Source: V1-33 sp039795165 (lineage in GTDB: Bacteria; Verrucomicrobiota; Verrucomicrobiia; Verrucomicrobiales; V1-33). Taken from it: DNA of 64,000 bases. Both the position numbers and the translations under genes were made by a program. Positions within the stretch are counted from its first letter, which is position 1; each line of letters begins with the position of its first letter. Under the pieces are notes generated by a model that saw only the letters and a program-made list of their open reading frames with translations, had not been told where the DNA came from and did no database searches. Of this stretch, positions 53,654 to 61,806 are shown piece after piece. The stretch is taken from NCBI GenBank assembly GCA_039795165.1, contig JBDKER010000016.1, forward strand, positions 1-64,000, read 5' to 3'.

Positions 53654-54144
53654 GGTTTCAACGCCGACAGGGGTTTCGATCCCATGAAGACATGCTCCTT
53701 GCGGAACTCACTGCCGTCCATGGTCACACTGATCATCCAGACCTTCAGCTCGTTCGCGGGATACTTCCGCCGCTTCGCTTCGTCCAGCTTCTCCATCTCC
53801 CGGTCCAGAAAGCGCGCGGAGGCTTCCTGCCGCTGCGCCTCGCTGGCCTTCCACCAGTCCTTGGTCTTCGCGACATCCTGAAGGTTGCTTTCATAGCGCT
53901 TCTTCAGCTGCGCGGAACCATGGGCGAACATCTTGGAAAGCGGCAGCGGCTGGTCCTTCTCATCCGTCACATACAGCACCTCGGCCTTCCCATCAATCCG
54001 GCTGTACATCGGAAACGGTGAAAATGGGTACTGATCCCCGATCCCCACCAGCGCAATGGCAAGGAGGATACAGAGAGCCACCGGATGCAGCAGCACCCGG
54101 GCCGCCAGCGAAGGCGGCGCAGTGGTCGTGGATGGCGCGGACAT
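53650..54144 (-). CDS. Membrane-anchored partner of the HTTM-like protein
   Basis: From the ATG at 54144 the product has 164 residues. One N-terminal membrane helix ('PVALCILLAIALVGIGDQYPF') precedes a soluble charged domain ending 'GSEFRKEHVFMGSKPLSALKP'. 'PFSPFPMYSRIDGKAEVLYVTDEKDQPLPL' is the region next to the membrane. No family is recognised. The ATGA overlap with the HTTM-like gene suggests that the pair works as a complex. Upstream alternative starts run into the divergent ridA promoter region. Confidence 0.6.
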   Translation of the reverse strand: MSAPSTTTAPPSLAARVLLHPVALCILLAIALVGIGDQYPFSPFPMYSRIDGKAEVLYVTDEKDQPLPLSKMFAHGSAQLKKRYESNLQDVAKTKDWWKASEAQRQEASARFLDREMEKLDEAKRRKYPANELKVWMISVTMDGSEFRKEHVFMGSKPLSALKP

Positions 54145-54271
54145 ATCCGTGCCTACGTGAACACGATCCCGCAACTTGCAAGCCCGCGCTCCACGCATGC
54201 CTCCGTGCCACGCGCCATGCCCGCAGGTGACGCTCGACTTGGCCGCCGCTCTGTGCTTCGTCCCCGCTGCC

Positions 54272-54652
54272 ATGCAAACTGTCCATTCTGATTCCGCTCC
54301 CGCTGCCGTCGGTCCCTATTCCCAGGCGATCCGCTCGGGTCACCTCCTCTTCTGCGCAGGCCAGCTCCCCCTCAATCCGGAGACCATGAAGATCGAAGCC
54401 GCAGACATCGCGGGTCAGACCAGCCAGGTCCTCACCAATATAAAGGCCGTCCTCGCCGCCGCTGACCTCGACCTTTCCCATGTCGTCAAGACCACGGTCT
54501 TCCTCAAGGATCTCGGCGACTTCGCCACCATGAACGGACTCTACAGCGACGCCTTCGGTTCCCACAAACCGGCCCGCAGCACGGTCCAGGTCGCCAAACT
54601 CCCGCTCGACGCCCTCGTGGAAATCGAAGTCATCGCGGAAATCGCGCCCTGA
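54272..54652 (+). CDS. ridA: RidA/YjgF family enamine/imine deaminase
   Basis: This 126-residue protein is full length: 'DSAPAAVGPYSQAIRSGHLLFCAGQLPLNP', 'GQTSQVLTNIKAVLAAADLDLSHVVKTTVFLKDLGDFATMNGLYSDAF' and the Arg-containing 'KPARSTVQVAKLPLDALVEIEVIAEI'. RidA trimers hydrolyse reactive enamine intermediates made by PLP enzymes. Tyr, Asn and Arg of the active site are in place. Confidence 0.95.
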   Translation: MQTVHSDSAPAAVGPYSQAIRSGHLLFCAGQLPLNPETMKIEAADIAGQTSQVLTNIKAVLAAADLDLSHVVKTTVFLKDLGDFATMNGLYSDAFGSHKPARSTVQVAKLPLDALVEIEVIAEIAP

Positions 54653-54703
54653 TCACCGGCAGGCTTGCCTCGGGCCCTTCCCTCCGTCATCATCCGCGTC
54701 ATC

Positions 54704-55384
54704 ATGATGACCCGCTGCTGCCTTGCTGCCTTCCTGTTCTGCGGATCTCTCGCCGCCGCCGAACCGGAATTCACCCCGCTCTTCCCGGAAAATGGTGTCC
54801 CCAAAGGCTGGCAGGTCCGCCACTGGGCCGACGTCAGCAAACCAGCGGAAGGATCGCCCGCATGGACCGTCAGCAACGGCACACTCACCAGCAGCGGCGA
54901 CCGCGGTTGCTGGTTCCTCTCGGAAAAGGAATACGCCGACTTCGAACTGCAGTACGAATTCCGCCTCGGTCCCCGCGGGAACAGCGGTCTCGCTCTGCGC
55001 GCCCCGGCAGCCGGCGATCCCGCCTTCGATGGCATGGAACTCCAGATGGCGGACTTCCGCTACAATCCCAAGGCTCTCCCATCGGAACTCACCGGCGGCA
55101 TCTACCGCGCCATCGCTCCCGCTGAACAACTCTACAAACCCACGGAGTGGAATACCATTTCCATCCGGCTCACCGGCACCTCCCTGAAGGTCGTCCTCAA
55201 TGGCAAAACCATCCAGGAAACCGACCTCGCCACCCACGCGGAATCCGTCCTCCGCCACGATGGCAAACCCGCCCCAGCCATCAAGAACCGTCCCCGCAAG
55301 GGCCGCCTCGGCTTCCAGAACCTCAGCCGCGATAACGGTCAGGTCGAAATCCGCAATGCCCGCATCCGGGAACTGACGCCCTGA
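54704..55384 (+). CDS. Exported DUF1080 protein (second copy in window)
   Basis: From the ATG at 54704 the product has 226 residues and a signal peptide ('CCLAAFLFCGSLAAA-EPE'). It has the DUF1080 pattern 'FTPLFPENGVPKGWQVRHWADVSK', 'SEKEYADFELQYEFRLGPRGNSGLALRAP', 'EWNTISIRLTGTSLKVVLNGKTI' and 'GRLGFQNLSRDNGQVEIRNARIREL'. It lies 51 bases after ridA. It may act on keto-glycosides. It differs from the copy at 45.6 kb and is not a close duplicate. Confidence 0.88.
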   Translation: MMTRCCLAAFLFCGSLAAAEPEFTPLFPENGVPKGWQVRHWADVSKPAEGSPAWTVSNGTLTSSGDRGCWFLSEKEYADFELQYEFRLGPRGNSGLALRAPAAGDPAFDGMELQMADFRYNPKALPSELTGGIYRAIAPAEQLYKPTEWNTISIRLTGTSLKVVLNGKTIQETDLATHAESVLRHDGKPAPAIKNRPRKGRLGFQNLSRDNGQVEIRNARIRELTP

Positions 55385-55393
55385 CGCCGCTGC

Positions 55394-56098
55394 TCATTCC
55401 CCGCCGCGCCAGTCATAGACTCCCCCGGTGCCACCAGCTCCGCGCATCAGGCAGTGGAAGTTTCCCGGCTCCCGCGTCATCGCCGACGCAGCCAGACGGT
55501 CCATCGCTGCGGTCAGGGCCGACTCCATGTCTCCAGCCACCGCGGGCGGCCCGAAATGACACAGCACCACGGGCAACCGCTCGTTCCAGAAGAGATACTC
55601 CAGCGCCAGCGGCAGAAATACCGCGTCCGGAAACGCCCGCGCCAGAAATTCCACCCCGCCCGCCAGCCGCAGCGGCCGTTCCCGCACATCCGCAAACCTG
55701 CCCTGCGGCGTCATCCACAGCATCGCCCCAGGCCTCCGGAAATGCTCGCGCACCCCGCGCAGCAGATCCCGCGCCCCTTCCGCACTCCCCGGACGAATCC
55801 CGAACAATCCCACCTTCCCCAGAATCGGAAACTTCCCAAGCTGCCCGGCCTCAATCGGCCCAGCCATCATCCGCCCGGGAAACAGCCGTTCCTGCAGATA
55901 CAATCCCGTCAGCGGTTCCCACCACGACGGATGCGAACCGAAAACGACGGCCGGCACGCCCTCGGGTAGCGCAGGACGTTCCCCCAGCATGTACACCGCC
56001 GCAAAGTGACGCCGCAGATGCCGCCGCGTGTACCACCGGAAAAACCGCAGCACATACGGCGACGGTTCCCGATAACTGCATGGCTGCCCCTCCCCCAT
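55394..56098 (-). CDS. PlsC-type acyltransferase in the carotenoid operon
   Basis: The 234-residue protein is a 1-acylglycerol-3-phosphate O-acyltransferase homologue: 'VPAVVFGSHPSWWEPLTGLYL' (box I) and 'GAMLWMTPQGRFADVRERP' (box III). Box I reads H-x4-E where the family has H-x4-D, a subtle change in the catalytic dyad. Family members also occur in carotenoid clusters, where one may acylate a carotenoid carboxylate or its glucosyl ester. It begins 14 bases after crtI on the same strand, so the substrate is probably a carotenoid product. Confidence 0.75.
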   Translation of the reverse strand: MGEGQPCSYREPSPYVLRFFRWYTRRHLRRHFAAVYMLGERPALPEGVPAVVFGSHPSWWEPLTGLYLQERLFPGRMMAGPIEAGQLGKFPILGKVGLFGIRPGSAEGARDLLRGVREHFRRPGAMLWMTPQGRFADVRERPLRLAGGVEFLARAFPDAVFLPLALEYLFWNERLPVVLCHFGPPAVAGDMESALTAAMDRLAASAMTREPGNFHCLMRGAGGTGGVYDWRGGE

Positions 56099-56112
56099 CG
56101 CTTCCAGCCGGC

Positions 56113-57624
56113 TCAGGCCGCAAAGTCCCGATGGAGCGCATCCGCCGCAATCCAGCCGGACATCAGCACCATCGGCATCCCCGGCCCAGGATGCGCCGCA
56201 CCACCCGCCAGATAAAGCCCGCGCAGATCGCGGCTCCGATTCGATGGCTTGAACGCACCCGTGAAGCGACCGTGACTCGCCAGCCCGTAAATCGCTCCAT
56301 TGAGCACCCGGTAGCGATCGTGAATCCCCTGCGGAGTGAGCACATGCTCGGTCACAATCCGGTCCTCCAGATCACTCATCCCGCCAGTCGTCTTCAGCTT
56401 TTCCAGAATCACCCGGCGATACTCAGGCAGCATCTTCTTCCAGTCATGATGCGGCCGCAGATAGGGCGTGTGCACCAGAACATACAGGGCTTCCCCACCC
56501 GGCGGAGCCACCGCCGGTTCGGTCGCCGCCGGGGCACACACATAGGCGGTCGGGTCAGGAGCCGGCTCGCCCTTCCGGTAGATGGCCTCGAATTCCTCAT
56601 GCGGATCACGGCTGAATACAAAGTTGTGATGCAGCAGATGATCGTACCGCTCGCGCAGACCAAGATACAGCACGACCCCAGAACAGGCCGGCTCATATTC
56701 CCGCCGACCCGCAAAGGCTGCCCCCTCGGCCCCGCCAATCAACTCCCGGTGCGTCCGCACGCTGTCCATGTTGCTCACCACCGCCGTCAGCGCCACCCGC
56801 TCGCCAGACGCCAACTCAACGCCGGTCGTCCGCCCGCCCTCATGCAGAATTCGCTTCACTTCCGACCCAGAACGCAACTCCACCCCCAGCCGCTCAGCAA
56901 TCCTCGCTAGCACCACCGGAACCGCCCGCGTCCCCCCAATCGGATACCATACCCCCTCGTCCGTCTGCATGTGCGCAATCCCGCACAGCACAGCCGGCGA
57001 ATTCTCCGGACACGACCCCACATACTGCGTGAAATGATCCAGCATCTGCGCAATCCGCCCGTCCGGCACAAATTCCCGCAGCACTCCACCCACCGTCTGC
57101 CCCATCCGCATCGTCAGCACGTCCTTCAAAACCGACGGATTCACCATCTCCCCAGGCCGGAACATGTCCCGCATCCCACCAATCGGCTTATAAAAGAAGT
57201 ACTTCTTCGAAATCTCATTCAGCCTCTCCGACAGCTGCAGCAGCCGACGATACCCGTCCCCAGCCCCCTTCCCCGGCGCAAAGGCATCCGCCTTCCCCGC
57301 CATCGCCTCCACATCCTCCACCAGATCAAGGACACTCCCGTCCGTAAAGAAACTCCGCCACTGCGGATCCAGCCGCACCATGTTGAATTCCTTCTCCAAA
57401 GTCGTCCCCGCCTCCTCACACACCCGCTTCAGCACCGACGGCAAGGTCAGAATCGTCGGCCCCATGTCAAAACGATACCCTTCCTGATCCCACTGCGCCG
57501 CCTTCCCGCCAAACCACCCGTTGGCCTCAAACAAGGTCACCTTGTGCCCTCGCCCAGCCAATACCACCGCCGCCGACAACCCAGCCAGCCCCCCTCCAAT
57601 GACTCCAATGTGTTCCTGCTTCAT
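56113..57624 (-). CDS. CrtI/CrtN-family carotenoid desaturase
   Basis: The 503-residue protein has 'HIGVIGGGLAGLSAAVVLAGRGHKVTLFEANGWFGGKA', 'EGYRFDMGPTILTLPSVL' and the C-terminal FAD motif 'FKPSNRSRDLRGLYLAGGAAHPGPGMPMVLMSGWIAADAL'. These identify phytoene or diapophytoene desaturases. The gene order ald-crt-acyltransferase resembles C30 (staphyloxanthin-like) pathways, so it may be a 4,4'-diapophytoene desaturase (CrtN) or a terminal oxygenase (CrtP). It is coupled by ATGA to the aldehyde dehydrogenase gene. Confidence 0.88.
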   Translation of the reverse strand: MKQEHIGVIGGGLAGLSAAVVLAGRGHKVTLFEANGWFGGKAAQWDQEGYRFDMGPTILTLPSVLKRVCEEAGTTLEKEFNMVRLDPQWRSFFTDGSVLDLVEDVEAMAGKADAFAPGKGAGDGYRRLLQLSERLNEISKKYFFYKPIGGMRDMFRPGEMVNPSVLKDVLTMRMGQTVGGVLREFVPDGRIAQMLDHFTQYVGSCPENSPAVLCGIAHMQTDEGVWYPIGGTRAVPVVLARIAERLGVELRSGSEVKRILHEGGRTTGVELASGERVALTAVVSNMDSVRTHRELIGGAEGAAFAGRREYEPACSGVVLYLGLRERYDHLLHHNFVFSRDPHEEFEAIYRKGEPAPDPTAYVCAPAATEPAVAPPGGEALYVLVHTPYLRPHHDWKKMLPEYRRVILEKLKTTGGMSDLEDRIVTEHVLTPQGIHDRYRVLNGAIYGLASHGRFTGAFKPSNRSRDLRGLYLAGGAAHPGPGMPMVLMSGWIAADALHRDFAA

Positions 57625-59042
57625 TTGCTTCGTTGATTTGTAGATTCCCGATCGGTTCGCCCCGCCGCCATCCGCAGCAGTTCTTTGGTCATATGATAAA
57701 CAGAACTGAGACGCGCGGCAAGGGAACGCTTGTGCGCCGCTTCCAGATACCGCCGGAAAAACTCCACCCCGCCACCCCCGTCCAAATGACGGCCCCGACC
57801 CCGCCGCTCCTGAATCACTTTCACCACCGTCATCTCCAATAACCCCTCACCCCCACGCGTCACCCCAAACCCACTCAACCCTCGACCCCCAAACGGGACC
57901 CGCCCGTCCGCCGTCGGCACAATCACATCATTCACCACCACCACCCCAACCCCCATCCGACCCGCCACTTCCCACGCCGCCCCCACATCCCGACTGAAGA
58001 CCGACCCGCCCAGCGCAAACGGACAAAACTCATTTCCGGCCAGCATTTCCTCATCGGATTCGACGGTCCACCATGTTGCTATCTGCGTAAAAAGGTCGGT
58101 TTTCACGAGAAAATGATCATGACTCTGCGGAGCCACCACGAGGGGCATAAGCCAGCCGTTTTCCGTCGAATCACCGTAAATGAGCTGGGCATTCTCCATC
58201 ACTTTTTCCGTGCTAATCCCCGCAGGCACGGGGACATTCGGCAGCTTGTCCAATTCGGTCACCAGATGGGCCCGGAAGGCGTCGGCGACCTGCCGGTGAA
58301 CCACGATCCGCCGCGGTGCAATGCAGGTTTGTCCACCGTTGAGCCGCAATCCAAAAGCGATGGCCCGCGCCGCCAGCGGCAAGTCGGCGTCGTGTCTCAC
58401 ATAGCACACGTCGTAGCCGGACAACTCCATCACGGCAGGCACAAGACGGGGAGCCAGACGCTCCATCACAGCGGCTCCGGTCCGGGCGGATCCAGTGAGC
58501 ACCACCTTCGCCACACCTTCGCCAAGGGCCCGCTCGAACTCATCGATGCCAATCCCAAGGACCCGCAGCATACCCTCAGGAACCCCAGCGAGACAAAGGA
58601 GACGATTCATGAAGGCAGCCGCCGCTTCTCCGCCCGGGGCGGGCTTCCACAGCACGATATTGCCGGCCACCAATGCCTGCAGCACCTGCACACCAGGCAG
58701 AAACAAGGGGTAGTTGCCAGGGGCAAGAATCAGGATCCGACCCAGCGGCTCGCGCCGGATTTCACTGCGCACACCGGCCAGCCAGACGGGCTGACCCCAG
58801 CGCGAAAGCTTCCGCGGCTTCAGAAGTGACTCAGCCGACCGCTCGAGGAATTTCGCGGCCTCGGCAAGGGGTACTACCTGACTGCTCAGGGTCTCCGCAA
58901 GGCTGTCCGGGCTTTCCATGGTGCCCAGCGGCAGGGCGGCCCGGGCAGCCGCCACGCCATCACCCGCGAGCAGGTCCCGGAACCTCCGCACGCAGGCAAG
59001 CCGATCCCTCACGGTCCAACGATCCCATGGCTTGGCTTCCAT
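57621..59042 (-). CDS. Aldehyde dehydrogenase (probable carotenoid aldehyde oxidase)
   Basis: From the ATG at 59042 the product has 473 residues and is an ALDH-superfamily enzyme: 'ILAPGNYPLFLPGVQVLQALVAGNIVLWKPAP', 'VVLTGSARTGAAVMERLAPRLVPAVMELSGYDVCYV' with the general-base Glu, and the catalytic Cys in 'NGGQTCIAPRR'. It is the first gene of the operon with crtI and the acyltransferase. In C30 pathways such an enzyme (AldH/CrtNc) oxidises the terminal carotenal to a carboxylic acid. That role is inferred from context. Confidence 0.82.
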   Translation of the reverse strand: MEAKPWDRWTVRDRLACVRRFRDLLAGDGVAAARAALPLGTMESPDSLAETLSSQVVPLAEAAKFLERSAESLLKPRKLSRWGQPVWLAGVRSEIRREPLGRILILAPGNYPLFLPGVQVLQALVAGNIVLWKPAPGGEAAAAFMNRLLCLAGVPEGMLRVLGIGIDEFERALGEGVAKVVLTGSARTGAAVMERLAPRLVPAVMELSGYDVCYVRHDADLPLAARAIAFGLRLNGGQTCIAPRRIVVHRQVADAFRAHLVTELDKLPNVPVPAGISTEKVMENAQLIYGDSTENGWLMPLVVAPQSHDHFLVKTDLFTQIATWWTVESDEEMLAGNEFCPFALGGSVFSRDVGAAWEVAGRMGVGVVVVNDVIVPTADGRVPFGGRGLSGFGVTRGGEGLLEMTVVKVIQERRGRGRHLDGGGGVEFFRRYLEAAHKRSLAARLSSVYHMTKELLRMAAGRTDRESTNQRSK

Positions 59043-59112
59043 CCCGGATTCTTTCGTGCGCTCCCTCACACCATTGCTCTACGCCATGCCGCTTGGACAG
59101 GTAAGGGATATT

Positions 59113-60282
59113 TCACCGCACTTCCTCCGCGGTCCCTCCACCCTGCCGCTTGCCAGCCCGGACTTCCGGATTCGGATCGCCTGGGTTCTCCCGCCGCCAC
59201 CGCAAACGGGCTCCCCCATCAATCACCGACCACCCCACGGACCCGCGAGGCACCAGCACCACCTCGGCCCGGCTCCCACCATCCATCCCAGCCGCAAAAT
59301 CAACCCGCCGCGCCCGGATGCGAACCTCCGCACCACCAATCACAGGTGCCATGAAAACCCCATCGTCAAGAAATGTCACCCGACCTTCCCCAACATCGAC
59401 AGACAGTTTGACCGATCCCCCCACGTTGCCACGGAACTCCACGGTCGCCCCCGGACTCGCCAGCCTCACCTGCCCACTGCCATTGATGGCCCCACGCATT
59501 TCGATGGCCTCGACTTCCAGCGCCCGGGTCTCGATCTCGACCTCCCCATTGATCTCTCCAAACGCAATCCGCTTCGCCTTGCCACTCAATGTCACATGGG
59601 CACGCCCATTCAGATCGGTCACCCGCCAGACCCCATTCCCCTCGGATACCAATTCGGCTTCTCCACCCCGTACTTCCAGAAATGGCACGACTTCATCCAC
59701 GGCAACCGCCGCCTTTACGGCCGGAACCGGGAGCACAGGAGCAGGCTCCGCAACCGCCGCCACCTCAGGAACCGCCCCGGACACCGGGGACGGCTGCGGC
59801 GGCGGTCCCTTGGACACGGGAGGCTTCCCAGAATTCCCAACAGGAAGTGCAGCCGACAACGCAGCCGAATCCGCACCGGAGAAATTGTCCGTCGGCGGAA
59901 CCACCGCAGATTCCATGCTGACCGACCGCACGCGACTCCGCTCATGAAGCATAGGAACCAGCAAACCAAGGCCCAGACCTGCCACGAGCCCAGCCGCTGC
60001 CCATCGGTTCCGCACCCCGCGATCCACCGGATCCACTGCGCCCTCTGCCCCGGCTGCCACCGGCCGCAGCCGCGCTTCCAGTTGCTTCCGCGCGGCCACC
60101 ACGGCGGCCTCGTCACCCACAATCACATGCAGACCAGGATTCCGATCGATCACCTCAAGCACAGCCTTCGCCTGTTCTTCCCTCCAGCCATCCAGCCCAC
60201 CGGCCCGCAGCAACCGCGCCGCCTCGGCGACACTCATGGCCCGGCCGGATGGCTGCTCTTTGCTCATGGATGATTCTTCCAT
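59113..60282 (-). CDS. Membrane-anchored FecR-like protein of unknown function
   Basis: The 389-residue product has a cytoplasmic N-terminal stretch, one membrane helix ('RWAAAGLVAGLGLGLLVPML') and an Ala/Pro-rich linker. A beta-rich domain of repeated short strands follows ('AELVSEGNGVWRVTDLNGRAHVTLSG', 'VEAIEMRGAINGSGQVRLASPGATVEFRGNVGG'). It resembles anti-sigma/FecR-type or adhesin-like beta domains, but I cannot name the family. It is directly upstream of the sulfatase end, opposite to nothing regulatory that I can see. Confidence 0.5.
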   Translation of the reverse strand: MEESSMSKEQPSGRAMSVAEAARLLRAGGLDGWREEQAKAVLEVIDRNPGLHVIVGDEAAVVAARKQLEARLRPVAAGAEGAVDPVDRGVRNRWAAAGLVAGLGLGLLVPMLHERSRVRSVSMESAVVPPTDNFSGADSAALSAALPVGNSGKPPVSKGPPPQPSPVSGAVPEVAAVAEPAPVLPVPAVKAAVAVDEVVPFLEVRGGEAELVSEGNGVWRVTDLNGRAHVTLSGKAKRIAFGEINGEVEIETRALEVEAIEMRGAINGSGQVRLASPGATVEFRGNVGGSVKLSVDVGEGRVTFLDDGVFMAPVIGGAEVRIRARRVDFAAGMDGGSRAEVVLVPRGSVGWSVIDGGARLRWRRENPGDPNPEVRAGKRQGGGTAEEVR

Positions 60283-60328
60283 GACATCAAAACCTGACAG
60301 ATCATGAACCGCCCGCCCAGCCCTTTCT

Positions 60329-61750
60329 TCACGGGATCCGACCCGGCGATCGGTTGCCCCGGCCTTTCCGCTTCATGAGCCCGTCCCCGAGATCGCCGCG
60401 CGACTGCTCCGCCGCAGCCTGCAGCCGCGCCACCACATCAGCATGCTCCGCAGCCACGTCCCGGCTTTCCCCGGGATCGGTTTCCAGATCATACAACTCC
60501 GCTCGCTCGACCTTCGCCATGCGGTACTTGCCAGGAATCCCTCCAGACGCCCGCGGCTGCCCGGCCATCGTCCGGTAGGCATGCGGCAGAACCAGTTTCC
60601 AGCGCCCGGAAATCAACGCCTGCAGTTCGTTGCCCGCATACCGCACAAACAAGTCCCGCTCGGGGACTTCACCCTTTCCAGTCAGCGCCGCCTTCATGTC
60701 CAGGCCGTCCAGCACGCGCCCGGGCACGGCAACGCCGGCCATGCCCGCCACCGTCGGCAGCAGATCAATCGTCGCCACCGGCCCCGTCCACTCGGTGCCC
60801 GCCGGAATGACCCCGGGCCACCACATGAGACAGGGAACCCGGATCCCGCCCTCCCACGATGTCCCTTTCCCCTCCCGCAACGGCCCAGCCGACCCCGCAT
60901 GCTCCCCGTAACTCAGCCACGGCCCGTTGTCGGACGTGAAAACCACCAGCGTCCTTCCCTCCAGACCACTGCGCCGCACGGCCCCCAGAATCTCTCCGAC
61001 AGACCAATCCAGTTCTTCCATGACATCCCCGTAAAGACCAGCTCCGGAACGACCCCGGAACTCGGCGCGGCAATACAGGGGCACATGCGGCTGCGGATGC
61101 GGCACATACAGAAAGAAGGGCTTCTCCCGGTTCGCTTCCACAAACTTCACAGCCCGCTCGGTGATCTGCTTCGTCAGTTCACTCTGATCCTCCAGTTCAG
61201 CCACCACCCGGTTCCCGTCCAGCAAAGGCAAGGGAGGATACCCACGCGGATTCTCAGGATGCTTCGGCCACATGTCCCCGGAATAAGGAATCCCAAAGTA
61301 TTCATCAAATCCCTGCGCCATCGGCAGCAACGCGTCGGGCCGCCCCAGATGCCACTTTCCAAAGATCCCCGTCGCATATCCAGCCCCACGCAGCAGTTCA
61401 GCCACCGTCGTCTCGTCAGGATGCAGTCCCTCGCGCGACTCCGGACCGTACGCTCCATGAATCCCCAACCGACTGTGCGAGGCACCAGTCAGCAGGGCCG
61501 ACCGACTCGCTGAACACACCGCACTGCTCACATAAAACCGCGTGAACTTGCGTCCCTCGGCCGCCATCCGGTCCAGATGGGGCGTCCGCCAGCCCTTCGC
61601 CCCAAATGGCCCAATGTCCCCATACCCCAGATCATCACAGAAAATCACCACCACATTCGGCCTCTCCACGGCCCCCCAGCCACGCGCCCCCACGGCCAGC
61701 AGCAGCATCCCAACCAATATGGCACATTTCCGGCTCACGAAACTCTTCAT
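60329..61750 (-). CDS. Secreted arylsulfatase-type sulfatase (formylglycine type)
   Basis: From the ATG at 61750 the product has 473 residues and a signal peptide ('CAILVGMLLLAVGARGWGA'). The active-site motif C-x-A-x-R is at Cys 79 to Arg 83 ('AVCSASRSALLTG'). Metal ligands Asp 39-40 ('VVIFCDDLGYGD') and 'VVFTSDNGPW' are present. The Cys must be oxidised to formylglycine by FGE, which is not in the window. The substrate is probably a sulfated glycan, as usual for this phylum. Confidence 0.92.
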   Translation of the reverse strand: MKSFVSRKCAILVGMLLLAVGARGWGAVERPNVVVIFCDDLGYGDIGPFGAKGWRTPHLDRMAAEGRKFTRFYVSSAVCSASRSALLTGASHSRLGIHGAYGPESREGLHPDETTVAELLRGAGYATGIFGKWHLGRPDALLPMAQGFDEYFGIPYSGDMWPKHPENPRGYPPLPLLDGNRVVAELEDQSELTKQITERAVKFVEANREKPFFLYVPHPQPHVPLYCRAEFRGRSGAGLYGDVMEELDWSVGEILGAVRRSGLEGRTLVVFTSDNGPWLSYGEHAGSAGPLREGKGTSWEGGIRVPCLMWWPGVIPAGTEWTGPVATIDLLPTVAGMAGVAVPGRVLDGLDMKAALTGKGEVPERDLFVRYAGNELQALISGRWKLVLPHAYRTMAGQPRASGGIPGKYRMAKVERAELYDLETDPGESRDVAAEHADVVARLQAAAEQSRGDLGDGLMKRKGRGNRSPGRIP

Positions 61751-61806
61751 AGCCATTCCGTCCTCCGCCCTCGTATTCCCGGCAAACGACAATACCATCC
61801 GCCAAC

